A stretch of DNA of 64,000 nt, taken from positions 35,092,001 to 35,156,000 of the forward strand of contig JBITNC010000002.1 of NCBI GenBank assembly GCA_050084985.1, given 5' to 3'. The notes below the pieces were generated by a model. That model was not told where the DNA came from and did no database searches. It saw only the letters and a list, made by a program, of their open reading frames with translations. This stretch comes from Nageia nagi. Taxonomy: Eukaryota; Pinophyta. This document shows, piece after piece, positions 21,895 through 31,252 of the stretch; position 1 is the first letter of the stretch, and the number at the start of each line of letters is the position of its first letter. The position numbers and the translations under genes are program-made.

Positions 21895-24800
21895 TCAAAC
21901 TTCACTCCCCCTTGAGGGCAACTTCACCAACCCGAGAGAATCCCTAAGCTTGCTGAACTGAGCTTCAGGAAGGGGCTTGGTGAATAAATCAGTGGATTTT
22001 TCAGTAGATGGACAATACTCCAAGTGTATGATGTCATCTAGAACCTTCTCCCTGATAAAATGGGCTTGGATTTCCACATGTTTGGTTCTCTGATGGAACA
22101 CAAGATTCTTAGCCAAAGAGATAGCCGATTGATTATCTAAAGAAATAAGAGATGGGCCATTTTGCTCATACCCCATTCGGTTCAGAAGATGCCTCAGCCA
22201 AATAGCTTCTTGGGCAGACACAGACATGGCTCGATATTCAGCTTCAGTGGTAGAAAGAGTCACAGTAGGTTGCTTCTTGGAAGCCCAAGAGATAGCATCT
22301 AAACCAATGTTGAACACATATGCAGAGGTTGATTTTCTGTCATCTCTATCTCCCCCATAATCAGAATCTGAGAACCCAGAGAGAATAATCAAGGGCACTT
22401 TGGAATACTTAAGAGCAAGATCCTTTGTCCCTGCCACATACCTTAAGATTTGCTTAACAGCATTGAGGTGTTCAACATATGGTTTTTGCATGAATCGTGC
22501 CATCAGATTCACTGCAAAGGCAATATCAGGTCGAGAGATAGTCAGATACAGAAGACTACCAATCAATTGCCTATAAGCTGTAGCATCAGCCAATTGAGAA
22601 TCTGAGCTCAGAGATACAACGATTCCAGGAGAAACAGGTATTGCAGCATATCTACACTCCTCCATTCCAAACTTTTGCAAGATGTTTGATATATACTTAG
22701 ATTGACTAAGATAAGTACAATCTTTGTGTTGGTATACTTGCATCCCAAGATAGTAATGCAATAGACCTAGATCAGTCATTTCAAATGTTGCCTTCAATTT
22801 GGATATGCACTCTTGGATGATTTCAATATTATTTCCAGTTATGAGAAGATCATCCACATAAAGGATAATTAAGACCACATCTTTTTCTTGATTGAGTACA
22901 TAGAGATCTGAGTCAGAGAAGCATTTGGAAAAACCAATATCTGCAAAGAATCCTAAAATTTTCTTGTACCATGCTCTAGGTGCTTGCTTAAGTCCATACA
23001 AAGACTTTTTAGCTTGCACACAAAAGACTCTTTACCTTATGAAATAAATCCTTCTTGTTGATTCATGTAGATTTCTACATCCAAGTCACCATTGAGAAAT
23101 GCACTCTTGACATCAAGTTGAAAAACTTTCCATCCTTGAGCTGCAGAAAGAGCAAGGATTATCCTGACAGTAGGCATCTTGGCCACAGGAGTAAAGGTTT
23201 CCTCATAATCAATACCATATTTCTGAGCGAATCCTTTGGCCATTAACCTTGCTTTGTATTTTTCAATTTCTCCATCAGAATTGTACTTGACCTTGTATAT
23301 CCATTTATTTTTAATCATATTTTTCTCATTGGGATAAGGAACCAAATCCCAAATTTCATTTTTCATGAGCGCCTCATACTCAACTTTCATAGCTTCCATC
23401 CAACACTCTTGCTTGGAAGCTTCTTTGAAGGTTGATGGCTCATTCGTATTATCAATTTTGACAAATAAAGATTTATTCAAGGTCATACTCCTTGTAATTC
23501 TCTGAGCTGGAGAATTTTGCTCTTATGGTGACTTCCCTACATGATCATCCAACCAGTTAGGTGCAGACAAAGAATCATCTGAATCAGACACTCAGCATGA
23601 GAAGTCGTATCCTCAAGAAGTTCATTGAACTTGACATCCCTAGAAACAAAGACTATTTTATGGGATGAGGAGTAGACCTGTAACCTCTATGCTGATTATC
23701 ATACCCCACAAAGATGCATTTTTCTGATCTTTTATCCAACTTCTTTCTTTTCTCTGAGGTAATGAAGGCAAATGCATCACAATCGAAGACCCTAAAGTGT
23801 GAGATGTTAGGTTTCTTTCCTGTCCATGCTTCATACGGATTTTTACCTTCAACTGCTTTAGTAGGACACCTATTTAGGGTGTGAATAGCAGTGTGAACAG
23901 CTTCACCCCATAAGAAACTAGGAAGGTTACCCAACATGCACCTTGCCATTTCTATAATGGTTCGATTCTTCCTTTCAGCAACTCCATTTTATTGAGGGGT
24001 GTAAGGGATTGTGAATTATCGCTTGATCCCATGTTTAACACAATAGTCATTAAACTCATTGCTATTATACTCACCCCCATTATCAGATCTCAGCATCTTG
24101 ATCTTAAAATCAGTTTGATTTTCAACAAAAGCCTTGAAGTCTTTAAACCTGTCAAAAGTTTGATCCTTGTGCTCAAGTAGATAACTAAATGTCATCCTGT
24201 TGAAGTCATCAATGAAGGTCAGAACATAAGAAGCTCCCCCTAGAGAATTAGTCTGAAACGGACCCATCAAATCTGAATGCACAAGTTGAAGAGGATGAGT
24301 AGCCCGAGTTGCCTTATCTTTTTCAAACTTTTGCCTATTCATCTTTCCTAGAATGCACCTTTCACAGAGACCAATTGTGGGTGAAATATTAGGTAAACCT
24401 TCCACAAGTTCTTGATTTTTCATATCTTGAATACTCTTGTGGTTAAGGTGCCCTAATCGTTGATGCCAAAGATTACCCTTTGAACAAACATTTACAGCAA
24501 GACACATCTTTGAAGGATCTTGATCCACAATATAAAGGTCATCCTTTACTGATCCTTTCATCAAGGTGGCAAGTCCTTTCTTAACACACCAAGAGTGTGA
24601 GGTAAACTCAAATGAGTATCCTTTCCTTGTAATCTGAATTACGAAGATAAGATTCATCCTTAGTTTAGGCACATAAAAGACATTATCAAGAACCTTTCCA
24701 TGAATCTTCACACTCCCTATTCCTTGAACATCAAGGACTGAATTATCACCTATCACCACAGCATCCTTCTTGTACTTATGAAAGTTTTCAAACTTGTCCT

Positions 24801-25808
24801 TTTCATAACACATGTGATTAGTGCATCCTGAATCAACAATCCAATCATTTGAAATAGTTTGAGTCATTGAGTAGTAGGAAACAATAGCAGCATGCTTGTT
24901 CTTCTTTTTATTATTGAAATTTTTCACATTTGCATTTCCCTTACCTTTTTGAGCAAATTTCTTTTTATGACAATCATACTCTTTGTGCCCAAAGATGCCA
25001 CAAAAGTTACAATTTTCATCAAACTTTTCCTGAGGTGTTGGATTGCTTGATCCAGCTTTGTCATTCCTTTGCATGAAGTTGCCATTATTGCTGCCTTTTT
25101 CTCATATTTCCTGAAGGTAGATGAGGATTTGTTATCTTTGAATTTATAATGTTTGAACTTCTTCTTGAAAGGAGTTTTGGTTGCTCCTAGAGCAATGCTA
25201 TTGTCCTTTGGAGAAAAGTTCAACATTTTCTTATTCAAAGTTTCCTCATGCTTTAGAAGGAGTCTAGAAAGGTTATCAAGAGAGATGACATCTTCTTCAT
25301 CATCGAGCCTAGTTTCCATAACCGTGACAAAGTTACTGAACTTTGTAGAAAGGCTTTGAAGAATGATGAAGACCATGAACTCATCATTGATCCAGTTGCA
25401 CCCACAGCCAACCAGTTGTGTCCTGAGGTCAATGATTTTGTTCAAGTAAATAGAAGCACTTTCATCTTCACCTTGATGATATTGCAACAACTTTTGTAAA
25501 ATAGTGAACCTCCTTGAAAATTTTGACCCAAGGTAAATTTTCTTCAGCCTATCCCAAGCTTCCTTTGCTGATGTTGAAGAAGAGATCATGAGAAGTACGT
25601 CATCTGAAACTGCACGATAAATCATTGAAGTTGCTAACTCATTCTTTGAGTTGTAGATTTCAAGAGCCTTCTCATCTGTAGGAGCGACCAAGTCTTCATT
25701 AACTGTCTGCCACAGCTTCCTTGCTTGTAACTCAGCTTTCATACAAGGTTCCCATATGCCGAAGTTGGAACCATCGAGTATGTGCTTGGGTATGAAGGTT
25801 TCAACCAT
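21895..25808 (-). pseudogene. gag-pol polyprotein of copia-A, broken
   Basis: The likely start is the ATG at 25808 (MVETFIPKHILDGSNFGIW), not the upstream in-frame ATG at 25856. Gag runs to ~24925, with a one-step frame change in the overlap 25074-24924. A CCHC zinc knuckle (CNFCGIFGHKEYDC) lies near 25010-24970, the protease DSG near 24834, the HHCC/gag-pre-integrase domain (LWHQRLGHLNH) near 24470 and the integrase core (HSDLMGP ... LRSDNGGEY) at 24280-24040. After stops near 24016 and 23993 comes the integrase C-terminal part (23949-23653). RT starts at 23486, with a stop and frameshift near 23037-23019. The RT active site YVDDLL is near 22855, RNase H ends in TDLFTKPLPEAQF, and the protein ends SRGSEV. 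With at least five disabling changes it cannot make the full polyprotein. The RT-RNase H part (374 codons) is still open. Confidence 0.9.
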
Positions 25809-27562
25809 TGCTACACAAAAGTAAATAAGCAAGAATAAATTTCTACATTTTACCATCTATACAAATCAAACATTGATAAGTAAACATGTCACATATGTGC
25901 AAACTTATAAACCAAGATCCGTAGAAGGATAAAGTTGAGGTTGTTTTCTTGTATAGAATTAGGCCTTCACCTGGATGCCCGCAGAGTGGAGCCCAAGTAC
26001 TACTAGTCCTCAACCAGTTCACCTTGGTCAATAATATACTCTCTCAAGGAGAAGTACCAACTATTTTCCAAGGATCCGACGTATCTTGGACCGACCATTT
26101 TAATTATCTTGTTTAAGGTTTTCAGTTTTCCTCCTAAGTTATCAGGATAATCCCTGAATGGACGTGCGGACATGTGGTATCACTACACACATGCATGTCC
26201 ACCTAATAGAGTTATGTCCAATCCAACAGAGGTCTTAGGGGCAATTAAGACGGATTTACCACCACTTGGTTCTTCGAACTAAAAAGGCTCCAGTCTGCCC
26301 TGTCCTCACCTCGTGGCTCCCCAAACAAGTCATGTTGTGGAAAAGTATGTGCGGATGTGTTCATTTTAGGGGTTACTTTCAATATTTTGCGTTTTGCAAG
26401 TATAAAGCAATTATGCAAAAATATAAAGTAAAGTATTAAAAATACATCATCCACAAGAACTTGAAACCTTAAGAGTCCAATGGGTTTTGTACTAACCCTA
26501 AATGACATTTTTACATTTTGCATACTTGCTCAAGTTCATAAATTCATTCAACACTTTAATGAATTTAAAAAGGGCTAAGTCCTACTTAGCATTAATCCAT
26601 AACATGCATTATTCCATAACTTAAAAATTAAGTAATAAACATGCATTATTTAACTTAAAATTTTAAGTACTAAGCATGCTTTATTCCTACACAAGATTAA
26701 GAGGCATGCATTACAAATTTAGCATGCAAGATCTAGATAAAGTTTTAAGTAAAAATATATATACAAATTCCCCCCTTTTTACTTAAAGTTTTATCCCTAA
26801 AACTTGTATGCTAAAATTGTCTTTTAAGTATGCATTTATATTTTAAGTAAAAAATTTCCCTTGTTTACTTAAAAAATAGCATAGGTTTCCCTTACTTAGG
26901 TAAAAAAAATCCCTTAAAGTGTTAATGTTACACTAATATTTATCATTTTACCTAAGTAAATTGCCAAACTTTTTTAAGTATTTAAGGCAAATAAAAATAT
27001 ACTCCTAAAGAATTAACTTTATTTTCCATATTTTTCTAAAAAATTGGATAGCATTGAAGAGTAATGATGTATCTACTTACTTTAAAGTATTATAGTCATC
27101 ATGACAATGCTTAAAGTTGGAGTATAAGTACTTCTAAGTGCATTTAATAGGAACAAATGACTTGTAAAATTTATTAAATGCTTACCAAAAAGTATACGTT
27201 TGCTTCTAGAGAGCTTGCAAGTATTAATGAAAAAAGAAGGTGACCCATGCATAGTTAATGCTACTTTTACCTAAGCACTCCAAGTCAAAAGAAAAATAAA
27301 TGCTTTAGGTAAGATAATGATGGCTACCCTTCCCTTACCAAGAAGGAGAATACATTGCTTGTACAGGAGCATAGAATAAAGGAGAAGAAAATTAAATACA
27401 CAAACAAGTGGGAGAAGATAACACAAGTGGAGGGAGAAGGCGCAACCGGCGAGGGAGGAGGGAGAAGGCGTAGCCCAGGCGCGCGACCACTTCTTAGGGC
27501 GAGTCTTCCGGTGGTGCCATCTTCCCGAACCTTAGGTTAGACAGAGGTGGGAAACGCCTCAA

Positions 27563-28059
27563 CTAATGCTCAACAAGATGGAGATTGGCCGCACGACTCA
27601 AGAGGACGAAAGTAAACTCTCTAATCTGTGCCAGAGAAATGCCAACGAGGAATGCTTTGCCATAATTACAGATGTTAGCAATACATCCAAGTGATTCCAC
27701 AGGAACTGTACATGAATCAGCATTCCGATACTGGATAGGAAGAGAGCAGCAAACAAATTGCGTATAGGTTCCACTTGTTCAAGAGTATGCTTTGCGAAAT
27801 CAGTAGTTGATATCATAACTCCTACTGCAAACGACCCTAGTTCAAGGCTGAGGCTTAATTTGTCACTGCACCAAGCTACTAGTAAGCAGCAAGCAAATGA
27901 TGCCAATTGGTAAAGTTCATTTGTCTGTGAAGACAGATGCATCATCAGCTTCAGAAAGCGAGGAACAAAAGACCAAGATAATATGGAGGCAGCTACCAAG
28001 CAGATGGATAAGACAAATAACGATTTGTATATGGAAGAGTCCATTTTTACGCATATCCT
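27563..28059 (-). pseudogene. Captured fragment of a K+ efflux antiporter (KEA) gene
   Basis: The minus-strand frame 28044-27598 gives membrane-protein sequence strongly like plant KEA4/5/6 (CPA2 family K+/H+ antiporters): LKLMMHLSSQTNELYQLA, WCSDKLSLSLELGSF, GVMISTTDFAKHTLEQVEP, SIGMLIHVQFLWNHLDVLL. After SVIM the natural continuation is missing for about 20 residues. The gene then resumes in another frame as AFLVGISLAQIREFTFVLLS and ends at LHLVEH followed by a stop at ~27563. Some 450 bp are contiguous without an intron, although KEA genes in plants I know have many short exons, which hints at a cDNA origin. Only a middle part of the transporter is present, so it is non-functional. Confidence 0.85.
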
Positions 28060-28223
28060 ACGTTCATTGTATTCTATGAGACTTTTGGAAGGATGTGTGT
28101 AGAGGTTTCAGAGTTCGGATTTACAACTGACAGTCGCATCTACTTAAACGCCTCTCAGAAACCCATTTTTATTAACAAAATCTGCATGGCGAGGGTGGGA
28201 AATGGGTTTATTGCGGGTTGACG

Positions 28224-28502
28224 ATGAGCACGACGCCAATGGGGTTGAATTCCGCTACCTTCCCAAGGTCGGGGGGTCGAATTTCGTCCCCTTCACTTCC
28301 TCTCACTCCAGTTCGCCTTCCCGCATGCCGGGAAAACAGATCCCTTGGGCTGAGGAGATCTAGGTTTGCTCGCGTTCTGGAGAAACCCACATTGGGTACG
28401 AGCTGTGAGATCTTGGAAGTGGTGGCGGATGTGGAGGCAAAGCCGACCGTGCTGGTGGCAGAAAAGCTGGGCGAGGCCGGGCTGGCGGTGCTTCGGACGC
28501 TG
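28224..28502 (+). pseudogene. Captured 5' end of D-3-phosphoglycerate dehydrogenase (PGDH)
   Basis: The ATG at 28224 opens about 93 codons. First comes a Ser/Arg/Pro-rich, acid-poor stretch typical of a chloroplast transit peptide. Then comes KPTVLVAEKLGEAGLAVLR, the hallmark start of mature plant PGDH, the first enzyme of plastid serine synthesis. The similarity ends abruptly at ~28502, where PPR-like sequence on the other strand begins. It includes what may be the natural start codon region. The catalytic and NAD-binding domains are absent. It is transcribed antisense to the element if copia-A is expressed. Confidence 0.75.
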
Positions 28503-28700
28503 GCCATTGCTCACTTTGTCAAACAATTCGTAGACCCTTTCAACATATCCATTTTGTGCATAGGCGCAACCAATGCCCGCACGCAAGCAAGCAGAGCAGA
28601 GGGTGGCCACGGAGTCCAACCTCAATGCCCAGACAGCGACGGTGGGCGTTTGGATTGACACCGGCAACCGCTCTAAGACGGCAGAGACCCTTTCAACGTA
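28500..28700 (-). pseudogene. Captured fragment of a pentatricopeptide repeat (PPR) gene
   Basis: The minus strand encodes GCAYAQNGYVERVYELFDKV, a typical plant PLS-class PPR motif, preceded by a CSACLRAG-like segment and AVLERLPVSIQTPTVAVW. The phrase YVERV occurs twice (at ~28700 and ~28545), so a small internal rearrangement is possible. The fragment ends on both sides without splice or stop signals. It resembles, but is not the same as, the PPR pseudogene at 39050-39425. Confidence 0.7.
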
Positions 28701-29104
28701 TTTTTTTTTGTACTTATGTATAAAAAATATTGCTCTCAACAATGAAAAAAAATTCAAACTTTGAATAAAAGTATAAATTGAGAGCTGCCTCTTTAATTCA
28801 ACAATAAATGGCATAAAGAAATATTGCAATTTTTTTTATATACTAATCTCTTTTAAAAAAAATCATGCTCACTAGAGGTTAGTATAATTAAAAGCATTAT
28901 ATTTTTATTTTTAGCCTTTTTTTTTTTGGCAAAATTAACTAACACAAAACTCAAGATATGTTAGTATCATTAGTGACATAAGCTAAAAAAAAATTAAGGA
29001 GATTATATGAAGGAGGTTATACCTTCTCTTGAATTTACCTCACCAAGACCTTAAAATTGAAGGAATAAGAGCTTCCACACCAAAAAGAAGAGCTTCCACA
29101 CCAA

Positions 29105-29116
29105 GCTCTGATACCA
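29105..29116 (-). promoter_or_regulatory. Primer binding site of copia-A
   Basis: The minus strand reads TGGTATCAGAGC two bases after the 5' LTR, complementary to the 3' end of plant initiator tRNA-Met, the usual primer for plant Ty1/copia elements. Confidence 0.95.
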
Positions 29117-29118
29117 AT

Positions 29119-29607
29119 TGAAGGAATTAGATCTACACTAATCCTCAAGGTCCAAGACTATAGGAAACTATCATTCAACATCTACAAGCTAATAACACCA
29201 TTCACACAAGATAACACCAATATAATGTGGTTCCTCCCTCCTTGGGAGTACATCCACAACTAGATCTCAATTCTCAAACTATGCACCCTCTTACAACAAT
29301 TCCTTTCTCTCCTACACAAACTAGTAGAGTAATCTTACTCCAAAATCTTAGTTATGTTACAAGAGGAGAGGCCCTCTATTTATAGCATGAGAGCACCTCC
29401 CTAACCTCCTTTTAACCCAAGGGTAAGGTTAGGGTTACAATAAATGTATTACCTAACTTTAACCTACCAACTAACCACTTGGTAAGGTCAAAGTTTACAT
29501 AATAAAGAATTCAATTAATCCCTTAAGGTATCTAAATATCCTTTAAGTGATTAATTGAATTTACAAGGAGTTTAGATATTCACAATATTTCATTACAAAT
29601 TCTAACA
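29119..29607 (-). repeat. copia-A 5' LTR (489 bp)
   Basis: Partner of 20612-21080. On the minus strand it begins TGTTAGAATTTG and ends TTCCTTCA. The TATA-like box CTATAAATAG is at 29376-29385, with the presumed transcription start shortly downstream. The U3 hairpin stem seen in the other LTR is at ~29508-29560, here with a longer loop. Confidence 0.95.
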
Positions 29608-29612
29608 CTAGT
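29608..29612. repeat. Target-site duplication of copia-A (CTAGT), right copy
   Basis: Matches 20607-20611 exactly. The hAT reading frame resumes at AGTGCATTGAGT directly after it. Confidence 0.95.
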
Positions 29613-30008
29613 AGTGCATTGAGTTATGATATTTTTCCCACAATTGATGAAGCATGGTACAAGCAGAAGTTCACAGAAGCCAAAAAGGTAATGGGATAAT
29701 TATGGTATTAGTCTGATATTCCATTCAATGTGGCAAACTCATCATAATGGTTCTACATGGTTGAAGCAATTGTAGCTTGTGGTCTTGGGTTCAAAGCACC
29801 TACTTACCATGATTTGAGAGGACATATACTTGATAATGTTGTTTCAGATATTAGGTAGCTTATTGAGGAGCAAAAAAAGGTTTGGAAAAAAAAAGGCCTA
29901 TAGCATTCTCAGTAATAGTTGGAATGATAAGGCTAGAAGAGATCTATTGAACTTTTTGGTTTCTTCTTTAGGAGGCCTAGTCTTTTTGAAGTCAGTGGAT
30001 GCATCAAG
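29613..30008 (+). pseudogene. hAT transposase pseudogene, segment 2 (DUF659)
   Basis: Continues segment 1 in phase: SALSYDIFPTIDEAWYKQKF, then SDIPFNVANSS, VEAIVACGLGFKAPTYHDLRG and, after a frameshift in an A-run near 29887, SILSNSWNDKARRDLLNFL and GLVFLKSVDAS. This is the DUF659 region that lies between the BED finger and the catalytic core in plant hAT proteins. In-frame stops at GGATAA, TATTAG, TCATAA and AGGTAG show decay. It is cut at ~30008 by the next insertion. Confidence 0.8.
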
Positions 30009-31247
30009 AGAGAAAGAAAGAAATTATATTAATGTCCACAAATCACCAAAGGTGGTCAATGGGACTGGAGGGTATACAAGTCTAAAGCACCATGAGGGGC
30101 TCAATATCCCCCACTCAAAGAAAACTATGAAAAGTCTAAGAACAATATAGGGGCTAATCCCTAAAAGGATATAAATAGTTGAATAAAGAAACAAAATAAG
30201 CAAACATAGTTAGAGGGGAGGTCTCTCATGATCTAACTGTGCACTCTTGGGTTGATTTGTGTTTGCATTGGCACTACTGTAGCTAAAGAAGGCCATGATC
30301 CACTGTGACCTCATAGAACTAAGGTTAGCATGCACCCTTTATCTGGTACATCGAGTAGGCCGAGGAGAGTCCTTAATCCTTCTCCTACGAACTCCCTCCT
30401 GAGGTAACTAAGAAGAAAGAGGTTATCAAGCGATCGCATGTCGAGTGATGAGAGTCATATAATAGATGTTTCCTGAGAATGAAAGTCTCTTTGAAATGGA
30501 GTGCCAAACAACGGTGGTATAGGAACTTAAAGAATATCAAGATCGAGCTACGGTTATCCTGAAAGAGATAGTTATACCACCTCCAAATCTCAATAAATCG
30601 AATATCAAAAGATGAAATGATCCTCAATCTCACTCTCTATCAAGCACAACCGAAAGACTCGAAGCTCACGTGCCAAATGGTGATCAATCTCAATCCAAAG
30701 CTAATTGGAGCACACTCTGAACTAGCCTAGAAACATCCGCAAGCCAAGAGGGAGGTGTAGACTAATATAACTAGGAGGTCGAATCCACCCTCTATCAAGA
30801 CTCAAGAAGTGATGAGAGTAGTACAATAGCTTGGGTGTGAGGGGAGGCTAGGGGCAACCCAACTACGTTGAATATAGGCCTTGTAAAGCATGTCTTTTAT
30901 CAAAGCTAACGTATCATCTGGGTCTTTGTGTGTCCCCTTAGGGTATAGGTAACTAATCTAGTGAAAACCCAAAGCGTTGTAATGCCTCTGAGAACCAACA
31001 CCAACGACAACCCTGAGCTACCAAGTCCATGGACGATGCCAAGTCTCTATAGGGGTGTCGGCCATCTCTTCCAGTAGAAGCAAAGGTATGGAGACAACAA
31101 AGAAAAAGAATCATCAATACCGTATTTATAAAGGTTGGCAGCTAAACTCTACCAGCATAATATGGTGCGGAACAAACCTCCTGCTCTGAATAGAACGGGA
31201 TAGAGTACCAACCAAGATCCTCTCAATTGTGGCCCAATCCGAGCTCC
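30009..31247. mobile_element. Unclassified 1.2-kb insertion in the hAT pseudogene
   Basis: The hAT protein match stops after SVDAS at ~30004 and resumes at LKLRDVIDYVG at ~31249. The intervening 1239 bp are flanked by the direct repeat TCAAG (30004-30008 and 31248-31252), which may be its target duplication. The inserted DNA has moderate GC, no recognised protein and no terminal inverted repeats. Its left end is A/G-rich (AGAGAAAGAAAGAAATT), which on the minus strand would look like a T/C-rich 3' tail, so a 5'-truncated minus-strand non-LTR element is one option. Confidence 0.5.
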
Positions 31248-31252
31248 TCAAG

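Larger units (their letters stand above)
27420..28700. other. GC-rich cargo in copia-A leader: mosaic of plant gene fragments
   Basis: Between AT-rich leader sequence on both sides lies ~1.3 kb with clearly higher GC. From left to right it has a GC-rich non-coding piece (27420-27562), a KEA antiporter piece (minus), a short unassigned piece (28060-28223), the N-terminus of phosphoglycerate dehydrogenase (plus) and a PPR-like piece (minus). Copia-B and copia-C leaders match this leader on both sides (for example the phrase TTACCAAGAAGGAGAA at 27336 and 58457) but carry other sequences in the middle. The fragments have mixed orientation and do not form one gene. Confidence 0.8.
25811..29022 (-). 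other. copia-A leader, bounded by splice-like sites (predicted intron)
   Basis: Downstream of the primer site the minus strand reads GAGAAG|GTATAACC (GT at 29022-29021), and just before the gag ATG it reads TTACTTTTGTGTAG|CAATGG (AG at 25812-25811). The same pair occurs in copia-B and copia-C. The 3.2 kb between holds an AT-rich part with TTAAGT/GCATGC repeats (26550-26950), the GC-rich cargo (27420-28700) and an AT-rich 5' part. The role as an intron is inferred. It would place the gag AUG close to the 5' end of the mRNA. Confidence 0.45.
20612..29607 (-). mobile_element. Ty1/copia LTR retrotransposon copia-A (nearly 9 kb, complete ends)
   Basis: Complete structure on the minus strand. The 5' LTR is 29119-29607, the primer site 29105-29116 matches initiator tRNA-Met, a leader of ~3.3 kb follows, gag-pol runs 25808-21895, a purine tract lies at 21081-21090, and the 3' LTR is 20612-21080. 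Order of pol domains is protease, integrase, RT, RNase H, as in Ty1/copia. The LTRs differ by roughly a dozen substitutions visible by eye plus a 20-bp indel, so the insertion is fairly young, yet gag-pol has several stops and frameshifts. It inserted into a hAT gene. Its leader holds captured plant gene fragments. Confidence 0.95.

Noticed and set aside
27563-28059. KEA-like frame as a functional antiporter gene
   Set aside because: Only a middle part of the protein is present, ~20 residues are missing, the frame shifts, and it is embedded in a retrotransposon leader.
29608-29612. CTAGT at the end of copia-A as a possible Helitron 3' end (CTRR)
   Set aside because: The same five bases occur at the other LTR border and the hAT frame is continuous across them, so it is a target-site duplication.
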